DNA of 64,000 bases from the NCBI GenBank assembly GCA_013297775.1, contig JAAFIL010000015.1, positions 1 to 64,000 of the forward strand. Direction: 5' to 3'. The stretch is from Bacteroidota bacterium (GTDB lineage: Bacteria; Bacteroidota; Bacteroidia; B-17B0; Aurantibacillaceae). Made by a program: the position numbers and the translations under genes. The number at the start of each line of letters is the position of its first letter. The first letter of the stretch is position 1. Under the pieces are notes generated by a model that searched no databases, was not told the origin of the DNA, and was given only the letters and a program-made list of their open reading frames with translations. Of this stretch, positions 53,993-63,416 are shown piece by piece.

Positions 53993-56900
53993 ATGAAAAC
54001 CATTCTATTTTTGACATCTATTTTGCTTTTGACCTTAAACACATTGGCACAACAAACAGGAGACACCATTGTGGTAAAAGCCTTTAAGTATGGCAGTAAC
54101 TCGCGCGATACACTTATTCAATTTCCAAACACCAATCAAACGTATGAGAAGATTATCTTGAAGTATAACATGCGTTGTAAAAACGGTTTGGTTTCAACAC
54201 AATCGCAACGAAACTTAGGCTGCGGCGAATGGGATTATTCGTGTAATACCTACATTGCCGACTCGTCGCGTATAGATGAAGAATTAAACACGCATCCCAA
54301 CTACATTATTACCAATTTTTCGGGCAATACATTTAACTATACAACTACTCAACCTTACGACTACTATAACTACACACAAACCCAAGTAAATTATAGTGTG
54401 GTAAGCGAAAGCTCTTACACAGCTGGTATCGGCGCAAGCCTCGATAATAACTTAATGAATACCACACAACAATCGGGACGAGCGCAGTTACTATACACCG
54501 CTGCCGAATTAATTGCGGCTGGCTTTAGTGCCGGAGCAATAGATGGTATTTTAGTGAACGTGAGCAATACAGGCGGAACCGCAAATTTTTTCAGGATGGG
54601 TTTAAAACAAACAACGCTAACCGCCGTCAACACAACATCGGTAAATACCAGCGGGTTTACAAACGTATATCTGCGTAACACCACCTTCAACACTGGGCTT
54701 AACCGAATTCAATTTCACACGCCCTTTAATTGGAATGGAACCAGTAACTTATTGATTGATTACTCGTTTACCAACTCTTCGCCAAGTAATGCCATAACGC
54801 TTGTTGGTGCCACAACTCCCACAGTAATGGCAGCTTATGCCAACACCAATGCCGCTCTCGATTTATCGAATAATGGCCGAGCAATTATTAATGCCGCTCT
54901 CATGTCTAACATTTCGAGTGAAGTTACCATTTCGTTTTGGGCCTATGGTTACAGCAATCAATTGCCTACCAACACCAGTATTTTATATGCCACACCAACC
55001 AACACTGCACAACGCAGTTTAAACATACATTTACCTTGGAGCGATAACACGATTTATTTTGATTGCGGTGTAAATACCAATACAAGTAACTTCGATCGCC
55101 TCAGTAAAGCCGCAGTAGCAGCCAACATTGGCGGACAGTGGAACCATTGGGCGTTTATAAAAAATCTTAGCACTGGCGATATGCGCATTTTCTTAAATGG
55201 TAATCCTTGGGCATTTACTTCTAACAAATATTGGGCTATATCGTTTGTGAATTTAATTTTAGGAAGCGATTATAACGGCAACAATAACTATAAAGGTAAA
55301 GTTAATGAGTTAGCCATTTGGAACAGAGAATTTTCGTCGCAAGAAATAAAAGATTATTTTCTAAAAAGTATTAACAACACACATCCCTTTTATAGCAACT
55401 TAATAGCCTACTATAAACTGAACGAAGGCAACGGTTTAGTAATTAACGATACAAAAGGAAATTTAACTTCTAATTGCACCAACACCTCGTGGACTTATGA
55501 CAGAGGGCATACTTTAACCCGTATGTTTAACGACAATACGGTGCGCCCCACACTCGTTTTTTTACGTGGCAGTTACAATTTAACCACAACAACTTTAACC
55601 GTAAAAGATTCTTTACCACGTGTGCCATTTAGTGTACGTCAGTTTAGTATCATTTCCAATGCTGGTGCTACTACATTTACCAATGATGTTGTGATACAAA
55701 CCGCATCGTTTCAATCGCATCAAGCTCTATCGAATACTTATAATGGAGACACAGGTGCCTTAACTGCTACACTTGCCTTGCCCGCAGATGGTACTTATAA
55801 CATTACTAATTTACCATACTATAACCGCTATCCATTTTATAACGAGTTGCTATCTTTTGTAACGCCCTACGGTATTGGATTAGATATGGGCATGAATGGT
55901 AAAACATGGTATTTTGATGTGAGTGATTTAGCCCCACTTTTAAAAGGACCGAAACGGTTTTTAATGTCGCAGGGCGGCGAGTACCAAGAGCAAATGGATA
56001 TAGATTTTTGGTTTATTGTAGGCACACCGCCTCGCACAGTAGTAGAGTATAAGCAGTTATGGTCGGCTTCGCACCGCGGGCAAACTAGTATTGGAAGTAT
56101 TTTAAACAACACGCGTTTTGCACCACTCAACGTGGCTTTAAAACCGAATGCGCAATTTTTTAAATTACGCTCTTCCATTACTGGACACGGCAGCGAGGGC
56201 GAGTTTGGTCAAAACGGTGGCACTATACAACATTACTTAAACATAAATGGTGGTGCCAACGAATTTGCTTGGCCCATAACAGAACGTTGTGCGTTTAATC
56301 CAGTATATCCACAAGGTGGCACTTGGGTTTACGACCGCCAAGGTTGGTGCCCCGGGCAAGCCAGCCTTTTAAAAGAGAATAACCTTACCCCTTTTGTAAC
56401 ACCAGGCTCTACGGTATCTATTGATTACAATTGCATCAATCCACCTGTGGCCAATGGCGATTACCGTTACCATGTATCGCATCAACTAATTAGTTACGGT
56501 GGTGCTAATCACACCCTCGATGCCAACTTAGTAGAAGTAAGTATGCCAAGTAATAAAGTGCTTTATTCGCGCACCAATCCTATGTGTGCCTATCCAGTTA
56601 TTAAAGTTCAAAACACGGGTTCTTCGCCGCTTACCTCTTTACAAATAGAGTATTGGCTCAATAGTGCTACTGCTAAACAAAGCTATACGTGGACTGGTAA
56701 CTTGTCGTTTATGGATACAACCAGTATTACTTTACCTATTGGAACATTGTGGCAAAGTGGGATACAAAGTAGTGGTAATGTGTTTAATGCTGAACTTAAA
56801 AAAGCAAATAGCAATACCGATCAATACAGTTACAACAATACTTATCGCTCTCCATTTTCGATTGCAGATATATTAACCAATACCATTGTGGTTGAATTTA

Positions 56901-57460
56901 AAACCAACAATTACCCATCCGAAAATACTTATAAACTGATAGATGAAAATGGCAACACCTTACCAGGAGTTAGCACCATCACACTTGCCAACACCACTTA
57001 TACCGACACCTATCAATTAACTGGAGGCTGCTACCGCTTAGTGGTTACCGACTCGGGTGAAGATGGCGTACAATGGTGGGCAAGTACCAGTCAAGGCTCG
57101 GGCTTTATCCGATTTAAAAATGAAAGTGGTACCATCATTAAAACTTTTCAACCCGATTTTGGTGGAGGATTTGAATACAGTTTTAGCGCAGCTTCTTTAC
57201 AAAACATTTCAGAAAATGAATTAACGGCCAATGTGCGCATTTACCCAAACCCTGCCCATCACTTTTTTTATGTGAGTGGTACTGCTTTAGAAAATGCAAA
57301 CTTGCGTTTAACCGATTTACTAGGTAAAGAAATGGGTACAAATATCACCAAAGAAAACGGGCAATACTTGGTAAATACTAAAGCCTTGAGTCCTGGGGTG
57401 TATATACTCGAAATTAGTAAAGATGGCCAAACAGGAACAAAGAAAATAGTTGTGTATTAA
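53993..57460 (+). CDS. PNGase F-like T9SS protein with LamG-type insertion
   Basis: 1155 residues. Signal peptide 1-19. The N-terminal region fits PNGase F domain 1: TLIQFPNTNQTYEKIILKYN and the catalytic-Asp motif CGEWD (Asp81). A concanavalin/LamG-like domain is inserted at about 287-459 (EVTISFWAYGY ... KVNELAIWNREF). The PNGase F second domain resumes at about 650-800 with FKLRSSITGHG and NPVYPQGGTWVYDRQGWCPG. A type A T9SS sorting domain ends the protein (YPNPAHH ... GVYILEISKDG). PNGase F removes N-glycans from glycoproteins. Asp is conserved, but the segment holding catalytic Glu206 differs, so activity is uncertain. Confidence 0.8.
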   Translation: MKTILFLTSILLLTLNTLAQQTGDTIVVKAFKYGSNSRDTLIQFPNTNQTYEKIILKYNMRCKNGLVSTQSQRNLGCGEWDYSCNTYIADSSRIDEELNTHPNYIITNFSGNTFNYTTTQPYDYYNYTQTQVNYSVVSESSYTAGIGASLDNNLMNTTQQSGRAQLLYTAAELIAAGFSAGAIDGILVNVSNTGGTANFFRMGLKQTTLTAVNTTSVNTSGFTNVYLRNTTFNTGLNRIQFHTPFNWNGTSNLLIDYSFTNSSPSNAITLVGATTPTVMAAYANTNAALDLSNNGRAIINAALMSNISSEVTISFWAYGYSNQLPTNTSILYATPTNTAQRSLNIHLPWSDNTIYFDCGVNTNTSNFDRLSKAAVAANIGGQWNHWAFIKNLSTGDMRIFLNGNPWAFTSNKYWAISFVNLILGSDYNGNNNYKGKVNELAIWNREFSSQEIKDYFLKSINNTHPFYSNLIAYYKLNEGNGLVINDTKGNLTSNCTNTSWTYDRGHTLTRMFNDNTVRPTLVFLRGSYNLTTTTLTVKDSLPRVPFSVRQFSIISNAGATTFTNDVVIQTASFQSHQALSNTYNGDTGALTATLALPADGTYNITNLPYYNRYPFYNELLSFVTPYGIGLDMGMNGKTWYFDVSDLAPLLKGPKRFLMSQGGEYQEQMDIDFWFIVGTPPRTVVEYKQLWSASHRGQTSIGSILNNTRFAPLNVALKPNAQFFKLRSSITGHGSEGEFGQNGGTIQHYLNINGGANEFAWPITERCAFNPVYPQGGTWVYDRQGWCPGQASLLKENNLTPFVTPGSTVSIDYNCINPPVANGDYRYHVSHQLISYGGANHTLDANLVEVSMPSNKVLYSRTNPMCAYPVIKVQNTGSSPLTSLQIEYWLNSATAKQSYTWTGNLSFMDTTSITLPIGTLWQSGIQSSGNVFNAELKKANSNTDQYSYNNTYRSPFSIADILTNTIVVEFKTNNYPSENTYKLIDENGNTLPGVSTITLANTTYTDTYQLTGGCYRLVVTDSGEDGVQWWASTSQGSGFIRFKNESGTIIKTFQPDFGGGFEYSFSAASLQNISENELTANVRIYPNPAHHFFYVSGTALENANLRLTDLLGKEMGTNITKENGQYLVNTKALSPGVYILEISKDGQTGTKKIVVY

Positions 57461-57466
57461 TTTGAA

Positions 57467-57639
57467 CTTTAAACGTAATTTTAGGAAGAGGAGATTTAGA
57501 GTCAAACAATAATTTACTGAAAATAGTTGGTGAGTTTGTCAAAAAAGATCCGCAAGTTGCATCTGTTAGTGTGAATAGGAAACAAACTCTAGTGGAGACC
57601 AACTTGTCAGCCATAAACAACACATACGCTGAATATTAA
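57467..57639 (+). other. Possible decayed coding fragment
   Basis: Open on the plus strand after a stop at 57464-57466, no start codon, ends TAA at 57637-57639. It reads in protein-like fashion (ESNNNLLKIVGEFVKKDP, VASVSVNRKQTLVET). No family recognised. Its last third overlaps the opposite-strand transposase fragment, so the true boundary is likely near 57605. Confidence 0.3.
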
Positions 57640-57850
57640 CCAAGCAACGCTGTAAAAGAATATCAGGAGTTGATTTTTTGACCTCTCTCAGGATACTTTT
57701 ATAACCATCATTTGTTATGCTTTCAATAATGACTCCTAGTTTTAAGAGGTTATCTAAATCCTCTTTTACTTCTTTATAATATTCTTCATCTGTAAATTGA
57801 ATACGTTGTGCATGGCCGCCGTTATGGACTTGATAACAAAATACACAAAA
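57566..57850 (-). pseudogene. Transposase fragment (IS256/mutator-like DDE type)
   Basis: About 95 codons open on the minus strand without a start. It contains DEEYYKEVKEDLDNLL, then IIESITNDGYKSILREVKKS and QRCLVNIQRMCCLWLT, a pattern typical of mutator-type (IS256-like variant) transposases: target Asp-Gly segment, then the QRCLxHxQR motif. The similarity ends near 57607 and both ends are missing, so this is a remnant. It sits beside hairpin copy C. Confidence 0.55.
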
Positions 57851-57920
57851 CTATTTAAAACAGGCTGCATCAATTCTTAAATGAATGCTATCATGCCTGA
57901 TAAATCGCCGTTCTTGCCTT

Positions 57921-58082
57921 ATACCATTATCATTTCTAAAAGATACGTTGACCCAGTTTCTTTTTCTCTTATACTTCCTCAAAAATTATACCCGTAGGCC
58001 TTGCTACGCCTATAATTTTTTCGTCGCCTAAAAGAAAAATAATTCTGGTTCAACTTGTATCTTTTAGAACCGATATTGGTAT
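57921..58082 (+). mobile_element. 162-bp hairpin element, copy C
   Basis: Near-identical to 49039-49200, differing by about three bases (for example ACCATTATC for ACCAACATC). The last base, 58082, is also the first base (on the plus strand) of the psd stop codon, so the element abuts and contributes to the end of that gene. Confidence 0.8.
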
Positions 58083-58738
58083 TAGAACTCTCCTAGCACA
58101 GATTGCGAGCCTTTTACTACATCGCCAATTTTGACGTTTAGTTGGGTGCCTATTGGCAAAAATAAATCTACGCGTGAGCCAAACTTAATGAATCCCATTT
58201 CGCCACATTGCTCGGCAACATCGCCTTCTTTGCAATACCAAACAATGCGCCGTGCCAATGCGCCTGCAATTTGACGAAATAAAATTTCTTGTCCGTTTTT
58301 ATGCGCTACTACCACCGTTGTGCGCTCGTTATCGGTGCTACTTTTTGGTTCCCATGCCGCCAAAAATTTACCAGGATGGTACTTAAAAAACTTTACATGA
58401 CCCGCAATGGGGTAGCGGTTAACGTGCACATTAATCGGACTCATAAAAATACTTACCTGCAAACGTTTGCCTTTAAAATATTCGGCTTCTTCGGTTTCTT
58501 CTATAACTACCACTTTACCATCGGCAGGGGCAATAATTAAACGATCGCCTTGCGTAAATTGACGGGTAGGGCTTCTAAAAAATTGTAAAATAGTAAGGGT
58601 TAAAAATCCGCTCAACGCATAAGCAAATAACTTGGCAATAAAAAATTGAGGAAAAAAGTAGTGCGCAATAAAAATAACGAGGGCACTAAATACCAATACG
58701 ATTAATAAACTGGGCCAACCTTCTTTGTGAAATTTCAT
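58082..58738 (-). CDS. psd: Phosphatidylserine decarboxylase family protein
   Basis: 218 residues from ATG 58738; the frame upstream starts only from a TTG. Two N-terminal membrane helices (about 8-55). The short (type II, 'archaetidylserine' style) decarboxylase body has ADGKVVVIEE, FMSPINVHVNRYPI (His) and the self-cleavage site GSRVDLF, where Gly-Ser is cut to make the pyruvoyl group. It forms phosphatidylethanolamine from phosphatidylserine at the inner membrane. Shorter than E. coli Psd, as normal for this subfamily. Its stop overlaps hairpin copy C. Confidence 0.9.
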   Translation of the reverse strand: MKFHKEGWPSLLIVLVFSALVIFIAHYFFPQFFIAKLFAYALSGFLTLTILQFFRSPTRQFTQGDRLIIAPADGKVVVIEETEEAEYFKGKRLQVSIFMSPINVHVNRYPIAGHVKFFKYHPGKFLAAWEPKSSTDNERTTVVVAHKNGQEILFRQIAGALARRIVWYCKEGDVAEQCGEMGFIKFGSRVDLFLPIGTQLNVKIGDVVKGSQSVLGEF

Positions 58739-58813
58739 AATCAAGCAATTTATCGTTTTACACGCTGTTAAATGTTTGTTCAAATATAATGCTAATTGCT
58801 TTATAAAAAAGAG

Positions 58814-58842
58814 TTGTGGTTAAATATGCTTTTCTATTTTTG
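58814..58842 (+). promoter_or_regulatory. Promoter of the isocitrate dehydrogenase gene
   Basis: TTG at 58814-58816, 18 bases, then TATTTTTG at 58835-58842, 30 bases before ATG 58873. Confidence 0.6.
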
Positions 58843-58872
58843 TAACGCAAAATAAAGTTTAATTAAATCCGT

Positions 58873-60102
58873 ATGAGTAAAATAAAAGTAGCCAATCCCG
58901 TAGTAGAATTGGATGGCGATGAAATGACCCGCATTATTTGGAAATTTATTAAAGATAAATTGGTTGTCCCTTATTTGGACATTGATATTAAGTATTTTGA
59001 TTTAGGTATTGAACACCGCGATGCCACTAACGATCAGGTAACCATTGATGCGGCAGAAGCTATTAAAACGTATCAAGTAGGTATTAAATGCGCCACCATT
59101 ACGCCCGATGAGGCACGTGTTAAAGAGTTTAATTTAAAACAAATGTGGAAATCGCCCAATGGCACCATCCGAAATATATTAGATGGCACTGTTTTTCGCG
59201 AACCCATTGTTTGTAAAAATGTACCGCGTTTAGTAAGCAATTGGACGGCTCCAATTATTGTTGGTCGTCACGCGTTTGGCGATCAATACCGCGCAACGGA
59301 CATGGTTATTCCGGGTAAGGGAACGTTAACCATGAAATTTGTAGGTGAGGATGGGCAAATGGTTGAACACGAAATTTTCAAATTTAAAGGGGCTGGTGTG
59401 GCTATGGGGATGTATAACACCGAAGACAGTATTCGTGGGTTTGCAAAATCGTGTTTTAATATGGCATTAAGTAAAAAATGGCCTTTATACCTTTCTACTA
59501 AAAATACCATTTTAAAAAAATACGATGGCCGCTTTAAAGATATTTTCGAGGAAATTTATCAAGCTGAATTTAAAGCCTTGTACGAAGCGGCAGGAATTGT
59601 TTACGAACACCGTTTAATTGACGATATGGTGGCTAGTGCTTTAAAGTGGAATGGTAATTTTGTTTGGGCTTGTAAGAACTACGATGGCGATGTACAATCC
59701 GACTCGGTTGCGCAAGGCTTTGGCTCTTTGGGTTTAATGACCTCGGTGTTGGTTACACCCGATGGAAAAATTATGGAAGCCGAGGCGGCACATGGCACCG
59801 TAACTCGCCATTTCCGAGACCACCAGGCTGGTAAACCAACCTCTACCAATCCTATTGCAAGTATTTTTGCTTGGACTAGAGGCTTAGAGTTTAGAGGAAC
59901 ATTGGATAACAATGTAGAACTCATCAACTTTGCCCAAACGCTTGAGCGGGTGTGTGTAGAAACCGTTGAAAGTGGTAAAATGACCAAGGATTTAGCCGTA
60001 TGTGCGCATGGCAGTAAAGTAAAACATGGCGAACATTATTTATATACCGAAGAATTTTTAGATGCCTTAGATGCTAATTTAAAAGCAGCTTTGGCAAAAT
60101 AA
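58873..60102 (+). CDS. icd: NADP-dependent isocitrate dehydrogenase
   Basis: 409 residues of the eukaryotic-like (type II) dimeric family. Motifs: [40 protein letters not shown] (substrate Ser/Asn/Arg), [26 protein letters not shown] (metal Asp) and [11 protein letters not shown] with NADP-binding positions downstream. Converts isocitrate to 2-oxoglutarate in the TCA cycle, giving NADPH. Length fits exactly. Own promoter and terminator, so a single-gene unit. Confidence 0.95.
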   Translation: MSKIKVANPVVELDGDEMTRIIWKFIKDKLVVPYLDIDIKYFDLGIEHRDATNDQVTIDAAEAIKTYQVGIKCATITPDEARVKEFNLKQMWKSPNGTIRNILDGTVFREPIVCKNVPRLVSNWTAPIIVGRHAFGDQYRATDMVIPGKGTLTMKFVGEDGQMVEHEIFKFKGAGVAMGMYNTEDSIRGFAKSCFNMALSKKWPLYLSTKNTILKKYDGRFKDIFEEIYQAEFKALYEAAGIVYEHRLIDDMVASALKWNGNFVWACKNYDGDVQSDSVAQGFGSLGLMTSVLVTPDGKIMEAEAAHGTVTRHFRDHQAGKPTSTNPIASIFAWTRGLEFRGTLDNNVELINFAQTLERVCVETVESGKMTKDLAVCAHGSKVKHGEHYLYTEEFLDALDANLKAALAK

Positions 60103-60120
60103 AAATCTAATATTTATTGG

Positions 60121-60155
60121 AAAGCCTTTTGGTAAATTTACCGAAAGGCTTTTTT
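60121..60155 (+). terminator. Rho-independent terminator of icd
   Basis: AAAGCCTTTTGGTAAA (60121-60136) pairs with TTTACCGAAAGGCTTT (60137-60152), one G-T pair, then a T-run. Confidence 0.85.
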
Positions 60156-60253
60156 GTTTTTGAAGGGAAGCATGTATTCTTTGTGAGGGATATTTTGTAA
60201 TTTCTTTTACTATTTTACTTACCAATTTTTATTGTTTTCATAAAAGCTCTTTA

Positions 60254-60440
60254 TTAAGTGCTTGACTGTGAAAGGTGCACTTTTAAAGTGGAATTGTTAG
60301 ATGGGCTATCATACTTATAGGAAAAACTATTTCGCTTCTCAAACATTTCTGATAGCAATTCTTTAGACCAGTCAAGAGTATTAATAAGTTCATTTGGTAT
60401 TAGTTAAAAAAATGGTCTCTTTGATAGCTTCTTTTTTAAA
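60254..60440 (-). pseudogene. Decayed coding remnant downstream of the AbiE genes
   Basis: On the minus strand, just after the toxin stop and in the same frame, the sequence reads LFKKEAIKETIFLTNTK before a stop. Then, in another frame, it reads PNELINTLDWSKELLSEMF and YKYDSPSNNSTLKVHLSQ to a stop at 60254. The two pieces look like one protein broken by a frameshift near 60395-60406. No start codon and no recognised family. Confidence 0.4.
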
Positions 60441-60449
60441 TAATGTTGT

Positions 60450-61277
60450 TTAATCGTTCAGCCCTTTTATTACTTCATTAACTAATTTTAATCGCTCAAC
60501 CAACCTATCGCTACTATCTCTTACTTGATACATTGAATCAATTTCTAATTCTGAAAAGCCTTTTAAACGGCTTATTAAAATTTGGTTTAATTTAATTGAT
60601 AATTCCTGATTGCCCAATGCGATGTTTTTAATTTGTCTGCCAAGTAATCGTGCAGAGGCAAGAGTTAATTCAAAATCGTCTTTTATTAAATCTTCGTGTT
60701 CAACGTTTTTAAACAATTGTTCTCCAGCTATTTCTCCGTAATTCTCCAACAGGAAATAAAAATCTTCTAAATCCTTCGCCCTTCTATCGGGATTTTCGTA
60801 AAATGCCATTAATTTTAATACGATCAAGCCAGGAAGAGTAACAACTTTAAATGCGCCTTCCACAATTTCGGCATACGCTACCGCTTCTTTTATTCCATAC
60901 ACAGAAAGTTCGGTAGGAGGGTTTTCTAATAATACTTCTCCATCTTTCTCTATGCCACCAAAAGGAATTAAATCAATTGTTCCGTTAAAGTAAAAGCGAT
61001 AAGGTTCTTCCTCATCTCTTGTAAATCCATAGTTTTCAACTAAATCTTTTACAAGGGTTTTGTATTGCTCGTGTTCATTTATGTAAATACAAAAATCAAC
61101 ATCTTCGGTAGTTCGTTTATCGTTAAGTGCAATGTGGTCTGTCCATAAATCTCTTGCTCGTGCGCCAATTAAATAATAGTTTATGCCGTACTTTTTAAAA
61201 GCCAGTTCCAACACTTCAAAAGTTTCTTTAAGACCTTCTTTTTTTAATCGCTCAAAATTTTTCTTTAAAAAGCTCAT
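60450..61277 (-). CDS. AbiEii-type nucleotidyltransferase toxin
   Basis: 275 residues from ATG 61277; a TTG eight codons upstream is less likely. Nucleotidyltransferase fold: YLIGARARDLW, then TTEDVDFCIYI (paired Asp metal ligands), FNGTIDLIPFGG and DRRAKDLEDFYFLLENY. AbiEii toxins of type IV systems transfer nucleotides, shown for relatives to act on tRNA 3' ends, and stop growth during phage infection. The start lies inside the 3' end of the AbiEi gene (26-base overlap), the usual antitoxin-toxin coupling. Confidence 0.85.
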   Translation of the reverse strand: MSFLKKNFERLKKEGLKETFEVLELAFKKYGINYYLIGARARDLWTDHIALNDKRTTEDVDFCIYINEHEQYKTLVKDLVENYGFTRDEEEPYRFYFNGTIDLIPFGGIEKDGEVLLENPPTELSVYGIKEAVAYAEIVEGAFKVVTLPGLIVLKLMAFYENPDRRAKDLEDFYFLLENYGEIAGEQLFKNVEHEDLIKDDFELTLASARLLGRQIKNIALGNQELSIKLNQILISRLKGFSELEIDSMYQVRDSSDRLVERLKLVNEVIKGLND

Positions 61278-62262
61278 TGTATATTTTTTGTGCGGTTTCA
61301 ATACAGCGATGGTCGCCTGTATTCATTAAATCGGTATAAATTAATAAAGGTGGAACGGTATTGTCGTTAACTTCATCATACTTCCAAAACTTTTTATACA
61401 CCTTAACATTTCCTTTCGGGTCAGGAATTAATCTGTAATGCTTTATCAACTCGTTTCTTGTTTCGAGCGTATAAAGTGTAAGTACGGCAGGTTTTAAATA
61501 ATCGGTAAATAAATTTCCAGCAGGTTCGCCACCCCACCACGTTTTACCTTGTTTTGTCGGCAACCTTTTCCAGTTTGCAAAATCTTCTTCTTTTAAAAAT
61601 CGGAATGTTCCTATTTCTAATTGGGGCTTTAATTTTTCTGCATACTTTATCATCCAAGTACTCAGCAAGTCTTTTTTATTGGTCAGTTTATACTCGTCTT
61701 TATTCATTTTTAAAATAAAGCCTTTTTCTTTTAACCCATTTAAAATGTAATTAACATTGCCTAAAGCTATTTCTGATCGGTTTGCAATTTCACGATACGG
61801 AACATTAATCAATGTTTCATCACGTAAAAAGTCGAATAAAACTTTTAGTCCTGTTTTTGTAAAAGCACGATTAATTTTTTCTTTCTCTTCGGGGAGTGTT
61901 TTATTTGCATCAATCCACAACAAATTTTTTCCAAATTTTAGCCAAATATTTCCGTTGCTTTCTAAATATGCAATGTTGTGATTCCGTAACTCTTCTTTTA
62001 TTTTAGGGAAAATGTGGTCGGCAATAATAATAAGTGGAGCTTGGTCTTTTGCCAATTTATAGATTAAGGGCAAATGAATAGTGCGCAAGTTGTTTTTAAC
62101 CTCTGCATTTAGTTTTATAAGGTTCTTGTGATAGGTAAGTTCTATTTGCCCATCCAATCTATTATTCGCCCTCTTTTGGTCAATAGGCTTCCACTTGCCT
62201 TTTATTTGGGCAGTTCTTTGGAGGTTTTCCAAAGCTGTTGTAGCTATATTATGTTCTTTCAT
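61252..62262 (-). CDS. AbiEi-type antitoxin and transcriptional repressor
   Basis: 336 residues from ATG 62262; the frame extends to a TTG at 62304, but that would put the promoter and an operator inside the gene. Architecture: N-terminal ~130 residues alpha/beta, a winged-helix-like segment at about 145-200 (INVPYREIANRSEIALGNVN, YILNGLKEKGFILKM), and a C-terminal domain ending WKYDEVNDNTVPPLLIYTDL. AbiEi proteins neutralise AbiEii and repress their own operon by binding inverted repeats. Two such repeats lie directly upstream. AbiEi identity rests on context and pattern. Confidence 0.8.
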   Translation of the reverse strand: MKEHNIATTALENLQRTAQIKGKWKPIDQKRANNRLDGQIELTYHKNLIKLNAEVKNNLRTIHLPLIYKLAKDQAPLIIIADHIFPKIKEELRNHNIAYLESNGNIWLKFGKNLLWIDANKTLPEEKEKINRAFTKTGLKVLFDFLRDETLINVPYREIANRSEIALGNVNYILNGLKEKGFILKMNKDEYKLTNKKDLLSTWMIKYAEKLKPQLEIGTFRFLKEEDFANWKRLPTKQGKTWWGGEPAGNLFTDYLKPAVLTLYTLETRNELIKHYRLIPDPKGNVKVYKKFWKYDEVNDNTVPPLLIYTDLMNTGDHRCIETAQKIYNELFKEKF

Positions 62263-62280
62263 TTTCTCTTTACTTGTCAC

Positions 62281-62298
62281 GTTCACGATTTCGTGAAC
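62281..62298. promoter_or_regulatory. AbiE operator 1
   Basis: GTTCACGATTTCGTGAAC: 8-base perfect arms around TT, 18 bases upstream of the chosen AbiEi ATG. Shares its arms with operator 2. Confidence 0.7.
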
Positions 62299-62301
62299 AA
62301 A

Positions 62302-62333
62302 CAAATATAGTGAACGATAATTGAAATTCCAAA
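62302..62333 (-). promoter_or_regulatory. AbiE promoter
   Basis: Minus strand: TTTGG (62333-62329), 19 bases, then TATATTTG (62309-62302), a perfect -7 element. It lies exactly between the two operators. Confidence 0.65.
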
Positions 62334-62350
62334 TTTGTACATTATCTAAC

Positions 62351-62374
62351 TTTGTTCACGGTTTCGTGAACAAA
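62351..62374. promoter_or_regulatory. AbiE operator 2
   Basis: TTTGTTCACG, four bases, CGTGAACAAA: 10-base perfect arms. The GTTCACG/CGTGAAC core equals operator 1; centre-to-centre spacing is about 73 bases. Confidence 0.7.
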
Positions 62375-62821
62375 TTATTAAACTACGATAATCTTCTTAT
62401 TAGGGTTAAAAAAACATTGAGTTGCAAAGAAATTAAACAATGGCTTTTTTAATTAAAACACCGATTTCCAATTTCGAGAATTCATCAGGTTTCTAAGTAA
62501 CTGAACATCATCAATTAAGTTCGATAAATCCATCCCGTAGGATACAAGTAAAAACCCTTGCAAGTTAATACTAGCAAGGGTTTTATTATTTTTAGTGAGT
62601 TTAGTTAAGGCTATTTTATGACAATTTTTAATTTTCCATACCCAATGCCTTAGCACTTAAAGCGAATAATAAAAAAGTAAATACAATTAATAAAAGTTAT
62701 ACCTCGACACGTTATATTTTAATCCAATTAAATTTAACTTGCTTGGCATAACCACTACTAAGTTCAAAAAGTCTGTTGGGCTATTTTGTTCTAAGTAGTG
62801 GTATTACTTCTATAAAACTTC
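62375..62821. other. Non-coding gap with two hairpins, no gene supported
   Basis: AT-rich gap upstream of the AbiE operators. A perfect hairpin (AAAACCCTTGC, 62551-62561, with GCAAGGGTTTT, 62574-62584) looks like a bidirectional terminator. A second, near-perfect one (ACCACTACTAAG, 62751-62762, with CTAAGTAGTGGT, 62791-62802) lies just after the stop of the minus-strand gene at 62822. The minus-strand frame at 62453-62656 includes the first hairpin and is not convincing. Confidence 0.5.
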
Positions 62822-63373
62822 CTAAGCGGCATTATCAAACGCCATCTTCACCCAATTAATTACTTCTTTATCAATCTCATTAATATCTGAAAGATTTATT
62901 TTATGCGAGCAAATGCCATTTGGTTTTTCATTTTCTAATTTACCTTTGGCTTCTACACCTTTTAAGTTAAAGCCTATTTCAAATCGAGTTTTAGAGGCCG
63001 GATTTAAAATGACAAATTGCTTTTTTCTTTTTAAACTTACATACGTTTTCTTTGGCGCAATTTCAAAGTCTCCTTTAAACTTATTAATTTCTAAAATGAG
63101 CTTATCATAAAACGGTTTTAAATGTTCTTTACCTTTGTATTGACTCGTCAAAAATTCATTTGTATTGGCCGAAGAGTCTGCATCGGAACCCAATGCTTTT
63201 AGCGCAATTTCGGCTGCGTACCCGTGCGTTACTTTATGTTCTTCTTTCAAAAACTTTACTATTTCGCCGTGCTTGGCTAATTTTTGTTTTGAAATTATTT
63301 TTTTCCATTCGTCTAACGAATGACCTGTTTTTTCTTTCAGGTTCTCAATCATTGTTGCTACAGTTTTGTCCAT
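62822..63373 (-). CDS. DUF4287 and DUF5655 domain protein
   Basis: 183 residues. N-terminal ~55 residues match DUF4287 (MIENLKEKTGHSLDEWKKII ... KHGEIVKFLKEEHKVTHGYA). The C-terminal ~105 residues match DUF5655 (LKPFYDKLILEINKFKGDFE, TYVSLKRKKQFVILNPAS, SDINEIDKEVINWVKMAFD). Neither domain has a proven reaction; DUF5655 is often found near nucleic-acid or restriction genes. No signal peptide, so cytoplasmic. 43 bases after the SRPBCC gene on the same strand. Confidence 0.82.
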   Translation of the reverse strand: MDKTVATMIENLKEKTGHSLDEWKKIISKQKLAKHGEIVKFLKEEHKVTHGYAAEIALKALGSDADSSANTNEFLTSQYKGKEHLKPFYDKLILEINKFKGDFEIAPKKTYVSLKRKKQFVILNPASKTRFEIGFNLKGVEAKGKLENEKPNGICSHKINLSDINEIDKEVINWVKMAFDNAA

Positions 63374-63416
63374 AATTTTTAGTTTTTAGTTGTCTGTATT
63401 AATAATATTTTAAATT

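Noticed and set aside
62453-62656. Minus-strand open frame of 67 codons
   Set aside because: It contains a perfect terminator-like hairpin and has no recognisable domain or promoter.
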